From Caballeronia hypogeia (GTDB lineage: Bacteria; Pseudomonadota; Gammaproteobacteria; Burkholderiales; Burkholderiaceae), in assembly GCF_001544875.2 (NCBI RefSeq), contig NZ_FCOA02000007.1, positions 124,001 to 188,000 on the forward strand: DNA of 64,000 nt, read 5' to 3'. Positions within the stretch are counted from its first letter, which is position 1, and every line of letters begins with the position of its first letter. Below are positions 33,118 through 40,570 of the stretch, piece by piece. The notes below the pieces were generated by a model. That model was not told where the DNA came from. It worked only from the letters and a program-made list of their open reading frames with translations, and did not search any database. The translations under genes were made by a program, and so were the position numbers.

Positions 33118-33947
33118 ACGGAGCCATCCGACATCAACTTCCTTCGCGGATGCTTGAGCGAAGCTGGAATGTAGTCGTGGTAGGCGCGGGCGGCACCGGA
33201 AGTGCGGTGCTCCCGAGTCTCGCGCGCCTTCATCACGCGATGCTCGAACTGGGTCACCCGGGCGGCATCGACTGCACCGTGTTCGATGACGACACCGTCA
33301 GCCCGACCAACGTCGGCCGGCAGGGCTTCTATCCGAACGACGTGGGCGAGTACAAAGCCTCGCTCATCGTCAATCGGCTCAACGCACTGATGGGCACGAA
33401 CTGGCGGGCGGAAACCCGGCGATTCGGTCCGGGCGAGCCGCTCTACAACGTCGATCTCGTGATTGGCTGCGTCGATACGCGTGCTGCTCGGGCCGCGATT
33501 GTTGGCGCAGCCCAGCACAGCGGGGCGTATTACCTCGACTGCGGCAACGACACGGATCGCGGCCAAGTCGTCATAGGCCAGGTCTGTGGCAAGAGCTACG
33601 CGCTGAAGCATCCTGAACGGCTGCCGCATGTGGGCGAGTTGTTTCCGGAACTTATCGACGCGAAGCTCGATGCGAAAGACGAGACCCCGTCCTGTTCGAT
33701 GGCCGAGGCGCTGCGCAAGCAGTCGCTGGTCATCAACCAGGCCATCGCGGTCCAAGCATTCAACATGCTCTGGACCATGTTTCGGACCGGCGCCGTGCCG
33801 TTCTCGGGCGTGTTTGTGAACCTTGCAACGGGGCGCACAAATCCGATTCCGTTGGACCCGGCTGGGTGGGCGCGCTTCGGATATGAAGTCCCGAAGCCGC
33901 CTGTGAAGATAGCGAGCAAGAGCCGAAAGGCAAAGCTCGCTGCCTAA
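33114..33947 (+). CDS. PRTRC system ThiF/E1-like adenylyltransferase
   Basis: A 277-residue protein from the ATG at 33114. ThiF/E1 features are a Rossmann loop VVGAGGTGS (about 22-30), the Asp pair in VFDDDTVSPTNVGRQ (about 60-75, with the N-x-x-R-Q adenylation motif) and VIGCVDTRAAR (about 117). It ends in a basic tail. The family adenylates the C-terminus of small beta-grasp proteins. The candidate substrate here is protein C. It closes the cassette, and a terminator follows. Confidence 0.9.
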   Translation: MNGAIRHQLPSRMLERSWNVVVVGAGGTGSAVLPSLARLHHAMLELGHPGGIDCTVFDDDTVSPTNVGRQGFYPNDVGEYKASLIVNRLNALMGTNWRAETRRFGPGEPLYNVDLVIGCVDTRAARAAIVGAAQHSGAYYLDCGNDTDRGQVVIGQVCGKSYALKHPERLPHVGELFPELIDAKLDAKDETPSCSMAEALRKQSLVINQAIAVQAFNMLWTMFRTGAVPFSGVFVNLATGRTNPIPLDPAGWARFGYEVPKPPVKIASKSRKAKLAA

Positions 33948-33967
33948 GTAGTCGCTGTTCCATCACT

Positions 33968-33998
33968 GCCGACCTCCGCAAGGGGTCGGCATTTTTTT
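33968..33998 (+). terminator. Intrinsic terminator after the PRTRC cassette
   Basis: GCCGACC...GGTCGGC followed by seven Ts. Confidence 0.85.
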
Positions 33999-34039
33999 AT
34001 CGTGCTCAACAGCACGACAACCTCAACAGGAGTATCCGA

Positions 34040-34519
34040 ATGTCGGAAGACATTGAAATCGTTGTTTCGGCACCGCTCAAAGTGGCGGCGGCGTTTTGGC
34101 AAGAGCGCTGGTGGTGCTGTGCGGCCTTTGTTGTCGCAACGGCCGCAAATTCTTTCCCGCCGGCGGGCTACCTCGGCATGGCCGTCAGGTTCGCGTACGA
34201 GCACTTGTTGCACGACGCATCGGGCGTTGGCCGAATCATGGCCGGGGTCCTCGGCATTCTGGTGGCCTCGCTCGCATGGCAGGTCGCCTGTCAGCGAGAC
34301 CGCGCCCGCCCAGGACTCTTCGCCCGTGCGTGCGACTGGGTCGTCAACCGCTTCCTGATGTCGCACCTTGCGCGCGGCGTCGCGGTAGTTATCGGCGCGA
34401 GCTTCGCCTGCGGCGCACATGGCGTTGTATTCGGCGTTGCGTTCGGCGTATGGCTCGGCCTTGTCATGTGCTGCATGCAGTGCTTGACGGCCTTCTCGCT
34501 TATGCCGCGTCTGCGCTAA
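34040..34519 (+). CDS. Hypothetical multi-pass membrane protein
   Basis: A 159-residue protein with CAGGAG upstream of the ATG. Hydrophobic segments lie at about 25-45, 65-82, 110-128 and 130-150 (landmarks WWCCAAFVVATAANSF, GVAVVIGASFACGAHG, FGVAFGVWLGLVMCCMQ). Its leader has only a simple hairpin (CGTGCT/AGCACG, 34001-34016). Function unknown. Confidence 0.65.
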   Translation: MSEDIEIVVSAPLKVAAAFWQERWWCCAAFVVATAANSFPPAGYLGMAVRFAYEHLLHDASGVGRIMAGVLGILVASLAWQVACQRDRARPGLFARACDWVVNRFLMSHLARGVAVVIGASFACGAHGVVFGVAFGVWLGLVMCCMQCLTAFSLMPRLR

Positions 34520-34561
34520 CAGCATTAGCCGCTCCCTCGTGGAGCGGTCCTCTTTCACCTC

Positions 34562-34615
34562 AGCGGGTACGCAGCCCGTTGGGGCTGCTCCGCGCATTTA
34601 CTGGAGCAAAACATG
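34562..34615 (+). promoter_or_regulatory. Pseudoknot-type translational leader, copy 5
   Basis: Stem-loop I is AGCGGG/CCCGTT (34562-34567 with 34575-34580). GGCTGC (34583-34588) is complementary to GCAGCC (34571-34576) in loop and arm. TGCTCC (34586-34591) pairs with GGAGCA (34603-34608) over the ribosome-binding site. 34586-34588 is shared. A separate hairpin, CCGCTCC/GGAGCGG, lies at 34529-34547. Confidence 0.6.
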
Positions 34616-35620
34616 GGTTCTTCAATTCTGACGGGCAAGCGCGCAGGCGCAATGCAGAAGGCCGACGGCGAGTGGATCTACGCGTTGTTCGAACGCGGCT
34701 ATGAGTCGAACGTCTATCCGCACACCGACCACTGGTCGGCTGTCGCGCTGGGCAACTATGCGCAGGTCATGCGCCGCGTCTTCTCGCATGCGACCAGTTG
34801 CGAAGGCGGAATGCTCCGAAGCCGCAATGGATCGATCCGGCCGGAAAACTACATCGCGAGTTGGAGAAGTGAACTCGCCAAGCCCGCGCTGCTTCGGGAT
34901 CGGGCGATCGATCTGTCGGTCGGCTCGTCGTGCTACTCGGCGGTGCCTGAGTCGCAGCTCGATGACGTCCGGTTGTCGTTGATCCGGGCAGGCTTCGAGT
35001 CCCGTATCGATGAGTTGGTCGGCGGCAGCTTGAGCGTTTCCCTGCATGCGGACATCGACCTGCTGCTCTCGATCTACGGGAACAGCGGGCCGCTCAGCGT
35101 GTGGCGAGTGCTCAAGGAGTACGACTGTGGGGCCGCCCAGATCGAGGTGCCGGTGCCGTCGGCAACGAAGACGGCGATGGAGCGGATGCCCGAGGTACGT
35201 TGTCATTCGATTGACCAACACAACGTGCTGGTCGCGATGGGCTCCGCGCCGTGGCGTCACGCTGGCTGGCAGTACAGCGCGGTCGGTTCGTTCGTTATGG
35301 ACGTTGCGTATCCGGTGGAGATGGAAGCGCCGGGCTTCGCCAAGAAGGCGATCCCAGCGTTCCGCGACGCCGTTAGCAACGCCCCGCAGGTCCCTGCGCG
35401 GACGCTCGGCCTCGTGGCTGAGGACGCATGTGCGCCGGCTGTCTTCAGCTTTGCGTTCGGCGACTTGCTCAATCGCGAAGACACCGACCGGCTGTTGTAC
35501 GGGTTGGGTTCCTTCAGCGATGCGCAACTCCAGTGGGAGGTGCCCGTCACGCGCGCAGGCGCTGAGCCGGATCCTGCATTCTTTGCGGCTGACGTTCAGC
35601 TCTCGCTGTGTCTCGCCTAG
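34613..35620 (+). CDS. Hypothetical protein
   Basis: A 335-residue protein starting MGSSILTGKRAGAMQKADGE. It is soluble and alpha/beta, with several conserved-looking aromatic motifs (HTDHWSAVALGNYAQVMRRV, SAPWRHAGWQYSAVGSFV). I do not recognise the family. It has a structured leader and a strong terminator, so it is an independent unit. The size and place suggest an accessory gene common to this plasmid or island family. Confidence 0.65.
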   Translation: MGSSILTGKRAGAMQKADGEWIYALFERGYESNVYPHTDHWSAVALGNYAQVMRRVFSHATSCEGGMLRSRNGSIRPENYIASWRSELAKPALLRDRAIDLSVGSSCYSAVPESQLDDVRLSLIRAGFESRIDELVGGSLSVSLHADIDLLLSIYGNSGPLSVWRVLKEYDCGAAQIEVPVPSATKTAMERMPEVRCHSIDQHNVLVAMGSAPWRHAGWQYSAVGSFVMDVAYPVEMEAPGFAKKAIPAFRDAVSNAPQVPARTLGLVAEDACAPAVFSFAFGDLLNREDTDRLLYGLGSFSDAQLQWEVPVTRAGAEPDPAFFAADVQLSLCLA

Positions 35621-35636
35621 TGCTGTTTTGATCAAC

Positions 35637-35672
35637 GCCACGCCCCGGATTTCCGGGGCGTGGCTTTTTTTT
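35637..35672 (+). terminator. Strong intrinsic terminator
   Basis: A 12-bp GC-rich stem starting GCCACGCCCCGG, followed by eight Ts. It separates this gene from the convergent gene at 35679. Confidence 0.9.
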
Positions 35673-35678
35673 CGCCCG

Positions 35679-36869
35679 CTAGAAAGCGAAGCTCGCTTGC
35701 GCGGGGATCGTCACCGCTGAGGGCGTTGTCGCCGAGGGTGCGCCGGGACGTTGTGCTAGCAGTTCGTCGTACCGGCGCAGGACATCGGCACCGCTGACGT
35801 ATCCGACGTCGATGCCGACCGCTTGAGCGACGCGGCGGCGTACGCTCGCGAGCAACTCCGCTTCGTCGGGCGTCGGGCGCACGGTCGGCCAACCCGACGA
35901 GAAAAGCAGATGCGTAGGAATCTCGGGCTCGATGGCTTGGCGCTCGATGGCCGCTGCCTTTGCGCGCGCGACGTCGGCCGCCAGTTCAGACGACAGCAGG
36001 TGGGGCGCGACGTCAGCCAACCACCGTTGCCCTTGGAAGGCGAACGTCGATTGCGCTTCTAGCCTCACCATCTCGCGGTACACGTCGTGGTTGTCAGCGC
36101 AGCTCGCCGCAGCGCGCAGGTCGTCCAACGAGCTCATGATGCAGTAGGCGCACGAGACGCGCGACGCACCGTACACGGTGTATGCCTCGTGCAGGGCGAG
36201 TCCGGCCGCAGCGATCTCGGTAAAGACTTCGTCGATGGTCCATTCGATGATCGCGTTCCACGTCACGCTCGTCCGACCTTTCGTCGATAGGGGAGCGAGC
36301 GGGGCCGATACCGGCATCTTGCTGCGAGCGCTGCTTTCCTGACGGCGCACGCCGGTCACGTTCACGATGTTGTGCGTCGGGAAACGCTTGTTCAGCGCAC
36401 TGTTTATTAAGGAACCTTTTAATTCTGACGTGCAGAAGCGCATGGACGGTGTGCTCCACGGCAAGATCAGCCGCACACAGGCGAGATCGCGGTAGCGTTC
36501 GACATTGTTCGACCAGCGTTTCTCCCATCTGGCGAGCATGTCACCCGCTTGCCGTTGGAGCGTGAGCAGGTCCCAGCCGAGGTGGGCAGCAAGCCGCTCG
36601 CACGCCGGGCCGCTGTCCTTCCACTCGACACGCCCGAGGTCGGAATGGACGAGGATGCGCGGACCGGTGTGGCCGATGGCATCCAGATGGCGGGCGACCG
36701 CGAGCGCACAGGCGACGCTGTCCTTGCCGCCGCTCACGCCGATCGCGACGACAGCATCGGTCGCGAGCAGCGCAGACACCTCCGGCGTGAGTGCGACGTT
36801 ACGGGCACGCGCTGGAACGTAGGCGTGTGAACGGGTGTGAAGCGAGGATAGGTCGATGGTCTGGAGCAT
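35679..36869 (-). CDS. PAPS reductase/DndC-like PP-loop protein
   Basis: A 396-residue protein. The PP-loop SGGKDS (about 46-51) marks the ATP-pyrophosphatase fold of the PAPS reductase family. TGVRRQESSAR (about 168-178) and Cys motif CAYC (about 239-242) follow, as in DndC and phage-type relatives that may bind an iron-sulfur cluster. The C-terminal third is helical. No dndA, B, D or E neighbours and no sulfate-assimilation genes are present, so it is an orphan. Possible roles are nucleic-acid sulfur modification or an IbrA-like function; neither is shown. The upstream region holds two minus-strand terminators. Confidence 0.75.
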   Translation of the reverse strand: MLQTIDLSSLHTRSHAYVPARARNVALTPEVSALLATDAVVAIGVSGGKDSVACALAVARHLDAIGHTGPRILVHSDLGRVEWKDSGPACERLAAHLGWDLLTLQRQAGDMLARWEKRWSNNVERYRDLACVRLILPWSTPSMRFCTSELKGSLINSALNKRFPTHNIVNVTGVRRQESSARSKMPVSAPLAPLSTKGRTSVTWNAIIEWTIDEVFTEIAAAGLALHEAYTVYGASRVSCAYCIMSSLDDLRAAASCADNHDVYREMVRLEAQSTFAFQGQRWLADVAPHLLSSELAADVARAKAAAIERQAIEPEIPTHLLFSSGWPTVRPTPDEAELLASVRRRVAQAVGIDVGYVSGADVLRRYDELLAQRPGAPSATTPSAVTIPAQASFAF

Positions 36870-37656
36870 GGTCGAAGAAGAATCGGGGTAGATGATTCAT
36901 CTTCGCAGCTACAGCGCGAAGTCAAGGCGGGCGGGGCTCCGACGCCCGCTGCGCGCCAGACGGGGCGAAAGAAAGCCCGCATCGCGGCGAACGATAGCGG
37001 GCCAAGACTTGGATGATCTACAACAGCGCGCCCACAGCCAGAGGACACGCAGTAATAGCTTAGTTGCTAATCTCCGATGCGCAAGAAAAAGCCCGCCTAC
37101 AGGTAAGACGGGCCGGCGTCCGACGCAGAGAACGTGATGTTTCGAACACTTGGATTCAATTTGTCAGTCTATATTGTCCCTACCCGCTAATGAGGGTGCT
37201 TGAGAGACCGCACTATACAAAAACGACAAACTGAGGCCACCCATGGCGCGTCCCTGGGTGGCCTTTCTTTTGCCCTGTTGCGCCAGCTATCAGCACCGTA
37301 CTCTTACTCGCACCTTGTGCTTCGGTCGGGCGCGCCCATTCGCGTCGGCCTTCGCGTTTCCGTCATACCGCTGTTATTCGAATTGCGGTGTTTTTAGCGG
37401 CCTTTTCCTCGCCTGTGTCCTAGTGCCGATGGCTAGAATGGCCTCTCTCTCAGGTTCGTCGACGGCCCTCGGATTATGCGACGGACTTTCAAGCGCCGCT
37501 CCAGCAATGGAGCAGGCGCTTTTTTTTCGTCCTGGATGGGTGCTTCCGGTCCCGGGCCGGGTAATTGGTCGTGCGTGACGAGCGGCAGGGCGAAAGGCAT
37601 AGCGAATCGTTGAGCTTTCCCACGCCCACCACGCGGCCGACTCCGTAGACTGGCTC
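36870..37656. other. Gene-free region with several terminators
   Basis: No credible gene. Hairpins: minus-strand terminators at 36969-37002 and 37084-37113 (GCCCG...CGGGC with T-runs on the minus strand) and a plus-strand terminator GGCCACCCA/TGGGTGGCC plus TTTCTTTT at 37235-37270. A long plus-strand hairpin with eight Ts lies at 37490-37528. A -10-like TAGAAT at 37434-37439 precedes the last one, so an ~80-nt RNA (about 37446-37528) is possible. The many terminators suggest small-RNA units. Confidence 0.5.
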
Positions 37657-37770
37657 CATTCCCCGCGCTTTTGCGCATCGACCTACCCCTCCAGCGTGCT
37701 GGAGGACCATCTTCTCTCCAGCCGTCTTTGACGGCAATCTTCTAGGCGACCCTCGTTGGTCGCCTTTTTT
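37646..37770 (+). ncRNA. Leader/small RNA with 5' hairpin motif (copy 5) and terminator
   Basis: -10-like TAGACT (37646-37651), 6 bases, then ATTCCCCGCGC, hairpin GCGC-TTTT-GCGC (37665-37676) and ATCGACC. Next come CCTCCAGC-GTG-CTGGAGG, GGACCATC, a small hairpin CCGTC/GACGG, and terminator AGGCGACC...GGTCGCCT with six Ts (37744-37770). The order CCTCC then GGACCATC recurs in the RNA at 8219-8338. Read-through would enter the gene at 37828, so it may be an attenuator as well as a free RNA. Confidence 0.55.
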
Positions 37771-37773
37771 CGT

Positions 37774-37830
37774 CCCGTTGGGAGCCAATCCCACGGGAGA
37801 CGGCTCCCATTTTTTTAGGAGCTGTCTATG
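37774..37830 (+). promoter_or_regulatory. Pseudoknot-type translational leader, copy 6
   Basis: Stem-loop I pairs 37774-37783 with 37789-37797 (loop GCCAA). GGCTCCC (37802-37808) is complementary to GGGAGCC (37780-37786); compare GGTTCCC/GGGAACC in copies 1 and 4. A 10-bp hairpin pairs 37798-37807 with 37818-37827, burying AGGAG. 37802-37807 is shared by both pairings. Confidence 0.65.
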
Positions 37831-38073
37831 TCTCGCAATCTCGCACCTGTCGTCAAAGTTTCCAGCAAGAACGGTTTCATGGCGAATCAGCGTGTCGTTG
37901 GTCAGGACGTCGAGGCCAGCCCGCCGCAGCTTTACACCGGACGTATTCATTCGGTGTGGAGCGACGGCACGGCTATGGTGGACTGGGACTATTCGCTCAA
38001 TCCCCAAGCCGAACGGCATCTGGTGCAAAGCGGTCGTGTCAGACTGCATCACCTCAGCCGTGCCGCCTCGTAG
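37828..38073 (+). CDS. Small hypothetical protein
   Basis: An 81-residue protein directly behind leader copy 6 (AGGAG, then 6 bases, then ATG). Residues about 33-60 (PQLYTGRIHSVWSDGTAMVDW) have the strand pattern of a small SH3- or Tudor-like barrel. No family is assigned. It is one of four consecutive small genes (37828, 38191, 38423, 38985) that each carry a leader of the same type. Confidence 0.65.
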   Translation: MSRNLAPVVKVSSKNGFMANQRVVGQDVEASPPQLYTGRIHSVWSDGTAMVDWDYSLNPQAERHLVQSGRVRLHHLSRAAS

Positions 38074-38139
38074 GCCTTCATAAATGACGCGTCCAGTGCA
38101 GCCTGCTGGACGCCGTTTCTTCATTTCCAAATCTCTTCT

Positions 38140-38193
38140 CGATGGGAGCTTCCCATCGCGGGCGGCTCCTGCTTTTCTCAGGAGTTGCCCTTG
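38140..38193 (+). promoter_or_regulatory. Pseudoknot-type translational leader, copy 7
   Basis: Stem-loop I CGATGGGA-GCT-TCCCATCG (38140-38158). 38164-38170 pairs with 38144-38150 (five Watson-Crick, two G-U). A 12-bp hairpin pairs 38160-38171 with 38179-38190 and fully covers CAGGAG. Confidence 0.6.
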
Positions 38194-38325
38194 TTTCCGG
38201 TGATCAAACACGCTCTCAACAGTCTTGCCTGGTACGCCAAGCAGGACGCCGAAGCCTGGAAGATGCTGTCGTTCCTCGTTGGCGTGATGTCCGTCTCGAT
38301 CGCGATCGCCTCAGCCACGCACTGA
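38191..38325 (+). CDS. Very small membrane protein (44 aa), TTG start
   Basis: TTG at 38191 follows CAGGAG by 6 bases within leader copy 7, and the stop is at 38323-38325. The peptide begins MFPVIKHALNSLAWYAK. Residues about 25-43 form one hydrophobic segment (MLSFLVGVMSVSIAIASA). The leader is the best evidence for the gene. Function unknown; single-span peptides of this size often modulate larger membrane complexes. Confidence 0.55.
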   Translation: MFPVIKHALNSLAWYAKQDAEAWKMLSFLVGVMSVSIAIASATH

Positions 38326-38360
38326 CGCAGGCAGCTTGGTGCTGCCCCTGCTCGTTCTTT

Positions 38361-38425
38361 TTCCCTTTGGGGCAAGCCAGCCCTTCGGGAATGGATTGCC
38401 TCGCTTTCATTTGAGGTAACCCATG
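38361..38425 (+). promoter_or_regulatory. Pseudoknot-type translational leader, copy 8
   Basis: Stem-loop I pairs TTCCC/GGGAA (38361-38365 with 38387-38391) and GGGC/GCCC (38370-38373 with 38380-38383). TTGCC (38396-38400) is complementary to GGCAA (38371-38375). Hairpin 38392-38402 with 38413-38423 encloses GAGG. 38396-38400 is shared. Confidence 0.6.
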
Positions 38426-38884
38426 ATCAAGTTTCTCTGCTCCGTGATGCTTCTCTCCGCTCTGACTGGCTGCGCCACGGCGGACTTCGGTTCGCCGAAT
38501 ACGTACCAGCGCTACGACGTTCAACGCATCGGTCAGTTCGAGCAGGCAACCATCCTGCGCGTGCGTCCGATCACCATCGAGAGCAATTCCGGCTCGTCCG
38601 GAATTGCATCGTTCGTAAGTGCAGCGGCGGGTGCCTTCCTGGGCTCGCAAGTCATTGGCAACGGTAGCGGCCGTTATATCGCCGGTGCGCTTTCCGGCTC
38701 CGTTTCCGGGTTAGTGGCTCAGCGCGTAAGCGCCGCTATGTCTCGCCACAGCGGTGTCGAAGTCTTTCTTCGTCGCGCGAACGGTCAGACCGTGACCGTC
38801 ACACAGGTCGACGATCAGCAGTTCGCTGCCGGTCAGCAGGTGTTTCTCGTCTCGAATGGGTCCGGCTACCGGATCACTCACTGA
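38423..38884 (+). CDS. SlyB/glycine-zipper-like lipoprotein
   Basis: A 153-residue protein. A signal peptide with lipobox LTGC (lipidated Cys at about residue 17) is followed by about 40 residues and then a glycine-zipper region (SFVSAAAGAFLGSQVIGNG, YIAGALSGSVSGLVAQRV; about 65-105) as in SlyB/Rickettsia 17-kDa-type proteins. The C-terminal part (EVFLRRANGQTVTVTQVDD) is a small beta domain typical of these lipoproteins. It is probably an outer-membrane lipoprotein that alters envelope properties; its role on the element is unknown. Confidence 0.8.
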   Translation: MIKFLCSVMLLSALTGCATADFGSPNTYQRYDVQRIGQFEQATILRVRPITIESNSGSSGIASFVSAAAGAFLGSQVIGNGSGRYIAGALSGSVSGLVAQRVSAAMSRHSGVEVFLRRANGQTVTVTQVDDQQFAAGQQVFLVSNGSGYRITH

Positions 38885-38929
38885 CCTGGTAGTCCACTTC
38901 CTTTAGCTCGCGGTGCATGCCGCGTAATT

Positions 38930-38987
38930 CCCTTGCGGGGCAGGCTCCCCGCAAGGGACCTGCCTCGTCTGCAATGAGGCAATCATG
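38930..38987 (+). promoter_or_regulatory. Pseudoknot-type translational leader, copy 9
   Basis: Perfect 11-bp stem-loop I pairs 38930-38940 with 38947-38957 (loop CAGGCT). CCTGCC (38959-38964) is complementary to GGCAGG (38939-38944). TGCCTC (38961-38966) pairs with GAGGCA (38976-38981). 38961-38964 is shared. Confidence 0.65.
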
Positions 38988-39383
38988 AAATTTCCCCGAG
39001 TGTTTTATGCGGACCGCAGTAGTGCCAATGCCGGCGCGAAAGCGGCTCTGCAACGTCATGCGGCGCGCGTTCTGCGACGCGTCGCCCAAGACTTGCGTCT
39101 TCCGGCGCATGCTCACGAGATCGTCACCGATACGCGTCGCGGCAGCTCTGCGGTACGGGTGTCGTTGCGCACGGAGACGTTGTTTGTCGACGTGCTGGAG
39201 CGTCGAGGCGGTTCGGGTGTCGCGCTGAGCTTCAGAACCCGGCGCGGCCGCTCCGACCTGACGGGCGGTGGTGAGAATCACGTCGCCCTGACGCAACTCG
39301 AGACGCTCGCGGGCTATCGAGCGATGTTGGACGGCCTGCGTTTGGCCGGTGGCATCGACTTGAAGTGCGGAGGTCGTCGATGA
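38985..39383 (+). CDS. Hypothetical basic protein
   Basis: A 132-residue protein behind leader copy 9 (GAGG, then ATG at 38985). The N-terminal part is basic and helical (AGAKAALQRHAARVLRRVAQ), and the middle is beta (VRVSLRTETLFVDVLERRGG). No family is recognised. Its stop overlaps the next ATG (ATGA). Confidence 0.6.
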   Translation: MKFPRVFYADRSSANAGAKAALQRHAARVLRRVAQDLRLPAHAHEIVTDTRRGSSAVRVSLRTETLFVDVLERRGGSGVALSFRTRRGRSDLTGGGENHVALTQLETLAGYRAMLDGLRLAGGIDLKCGGRR

Positions 39384-39763
39384 AACTGGCGAAAGTAAAA
39401 ATCGAGTACAGCTCTGGCACCACGATCGTGGACCGGGTCACGCTCGATCCAACAACAGGTCAGGTTCATCTGGCGCCGCGTGTACTCGGGTTGCTCAATA
39501 AGATGGAGGAGTCCGAGTGCTCGCCGTCGTTCAGCCTTGAGTACAAAGGCGACGTCTTGCCGGTGAACATGACGGGCAACGGCGGGTACGTGGTATCGAT
39601 TCCCCCTGACCCCGGCCCTGCTTGCGCCGGCTGCTCCACGCAGTCGCGACGCCATCCAAGGACCAGCGGCACCAAAACGGCCGCTATCTGCACACTCTAT
39701 CGGCGGCATCGATCGGCGGCGCAGTCGGATACGCACATTCCGCATCGTCCTGGGATCCGCTGA
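39380..39763 (+). CDS. Hypothetical protein with possible 3' frameshift
   Basis: A 127-residue frame starting MKLAKVKIEYSSGTTIVDRV, coupled to the preceding gene (ATGA). The first 75 residues look genuine and beta-rich. After VVSIPPDPG (near 39605) the composition becomes Arg/Thr/Ser-rich and unlike coding sequence, while another frame opens for the next gene. A single extra C in the C5 run at 39602-39606 would end this protein at VVSIPP. So the true C-terminus is uncertain: natural frameshift, sequencing error or real overlap. Confidence 0.5.
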   Translation: MKLAKVKIEYSSGTTIVDRVTLDPTTGQVHLAPRVLGLLNKMEESECSPSFSLEYKGDVLPVNMTGNGGYVVSIPPDPGPACAGCSTQSRRHPRTSGTKTAAICTLYRRHRSAAQSDTHIPHRPGIR

Positions 39764-39843
39764 CAATTGCAGGTACGAGCGCACTGGCTGCCCTTGGAGT
39801 AGTATTGTGGTATGCAGGCCATTACGTGATGAAAGGAGAATGA
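39622..39843 (+). CDS. Small membrane protein, overlapping
   Basis: A 73-residue frame from a TTG at 39622, overlapping the previous frame by 142 bases. The C-terminal half is clearly hydrophobic (DPLTIAGTSALAALGVVLWYAG; about 45-67). No ribosome-binding site is visible at the TTG, so it may need frameshifting or translational coupling. It ends with AAAGGAGA, the ribosome-binding site of the next gene. Confidence 0.45.
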   Translation: MRRLLHAVATPSKDQRHQNGRYLHTLSAASIGGAVGYAHSASSWDPLTIAGTSALAALGVVLWYAGHYVMKGE

Positions 39844-39844
39844 C

Positions 39845-39955
39845 GTGGGCGCAACAATTTTCACGGTAGTGCTTGGCGTGTCCATTGCAGCTTTCTTCAT
39901 GTGGACCGCGAACAACGGTCGCAAAGCCGATCGCGAACGCGATTGGGGCAAATGA
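39845..39955 (+). CDS. Very small membrane protein (36 aa), GTG start
   Basis: GTG at 39845 with AAAGGAG 7 bases upstream, stop at 39953-39955. The peptide has one hydrophobic segment (IFTVVLGVSIAAFFMW; about 4-19) and a charged tail (NNGRKADRERDWGK). The layout resembles CcoQ-type single-span peptides, but no oxidase genes are nearby. Confidence 0.5.
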   Translation: MGATIFTVVLGVSIAAFFMWTANNGRKADRERDWGK

Positions 39956-39985
39956 TTCGACGCAGCGCAAGCTGAGTCCAAAGAC

Positions 39986-40018
39986 AAAACCGCACCTTTT
40001 TGGGGTGCGGTTTTTTTT
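39986..40018 (+). terminator. Intrinsic terminator
   Basis: AACCGCACC...GGTGCGGTT followed by Ts. A further hairpin CGCGCC-TTCG-GGCGCG plus TTTTT follows at about 40034-40054. Confidence 0.85.
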
Positions 40019-40072
40019 CGACTTCCTTTTCTAGCGCGCCTTCGGGCGCGTTTTTCATTTCAGGAGCAGTTT

Positions 40073-40531
40073 ATGTCTCAAGCAAACGCCGATGTGCTGC
40101 CGGCTGCTGTCACCAGCGGTATCACCGCTTCTGGCGCCGTCGATATCAAGTCAGTCGCCCGGCTGAACACCGACGGCAAGACTGTCGATCAGGTTTTCGA
40201 GGGTTTGTGCCGCTTCTTGCGCGGGACGGAGCTCGAACCGGAATGGCTCTGTCACGCGAACCTGCAGGACGACGCCAACGAAGCGATGTACGGAGCACGC
40301 CACAACAGACCGTGGCCTGAACCGTCGTCACATGACCGGATTTCCGTATCTGTGTGCATCGGCAATTCGGAAGGCTGGATCGTTCATGTGGACTTCGTCA
40401 GCCGACCGCGGCTGAGCGACTCGCTTGATCGGACCTGCGCGATCATGCCGCTGCTTCGCGCCAAGGTGTTTTCGACTGACCACGCGTGGTCGCTCGCTCG
40501 TCTGATCGCCCGTCTAATCGACGCGGCCTAA
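40073..40531 (+). CDS. Hypothetical protein
   Basis: A 152-residue protein with CAGGAG 7 bases before its ATG. It is alpha/beta (TVDQVFEGLCRFLRGTEL, RISVSVCIGNSEGWIVHVD) and ends in a helix (AWSLARLIARLIDAA). It is not recognised. Its leader has only a simple hairpin, unlike its neighbours. Confidence 0.65.
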   Translation: MSQANADVLPAAVTSGITASGAVDIKSVARLNTDGKTVDQVFEGLCRFLRGTELEPEWLCHANLQDDANEAMYGARHNRPWPEPSSHDRISVSVCIGNSEGWIVHVDFVSRPRLSDSLDRTCAIMPLLRAKVFSTDHAWSLARLIARLIDAA

Positions 40532-40570
40532 TAGCTTTTCAACTTCCCGCGCCCGTTTCGGCGCACTTAA

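Noticed and set aside
36892..37578. Short open frames in the region upstream of 37646
   Set aside because: They run through several terminator hairpins and lack ribosome-binding sites.
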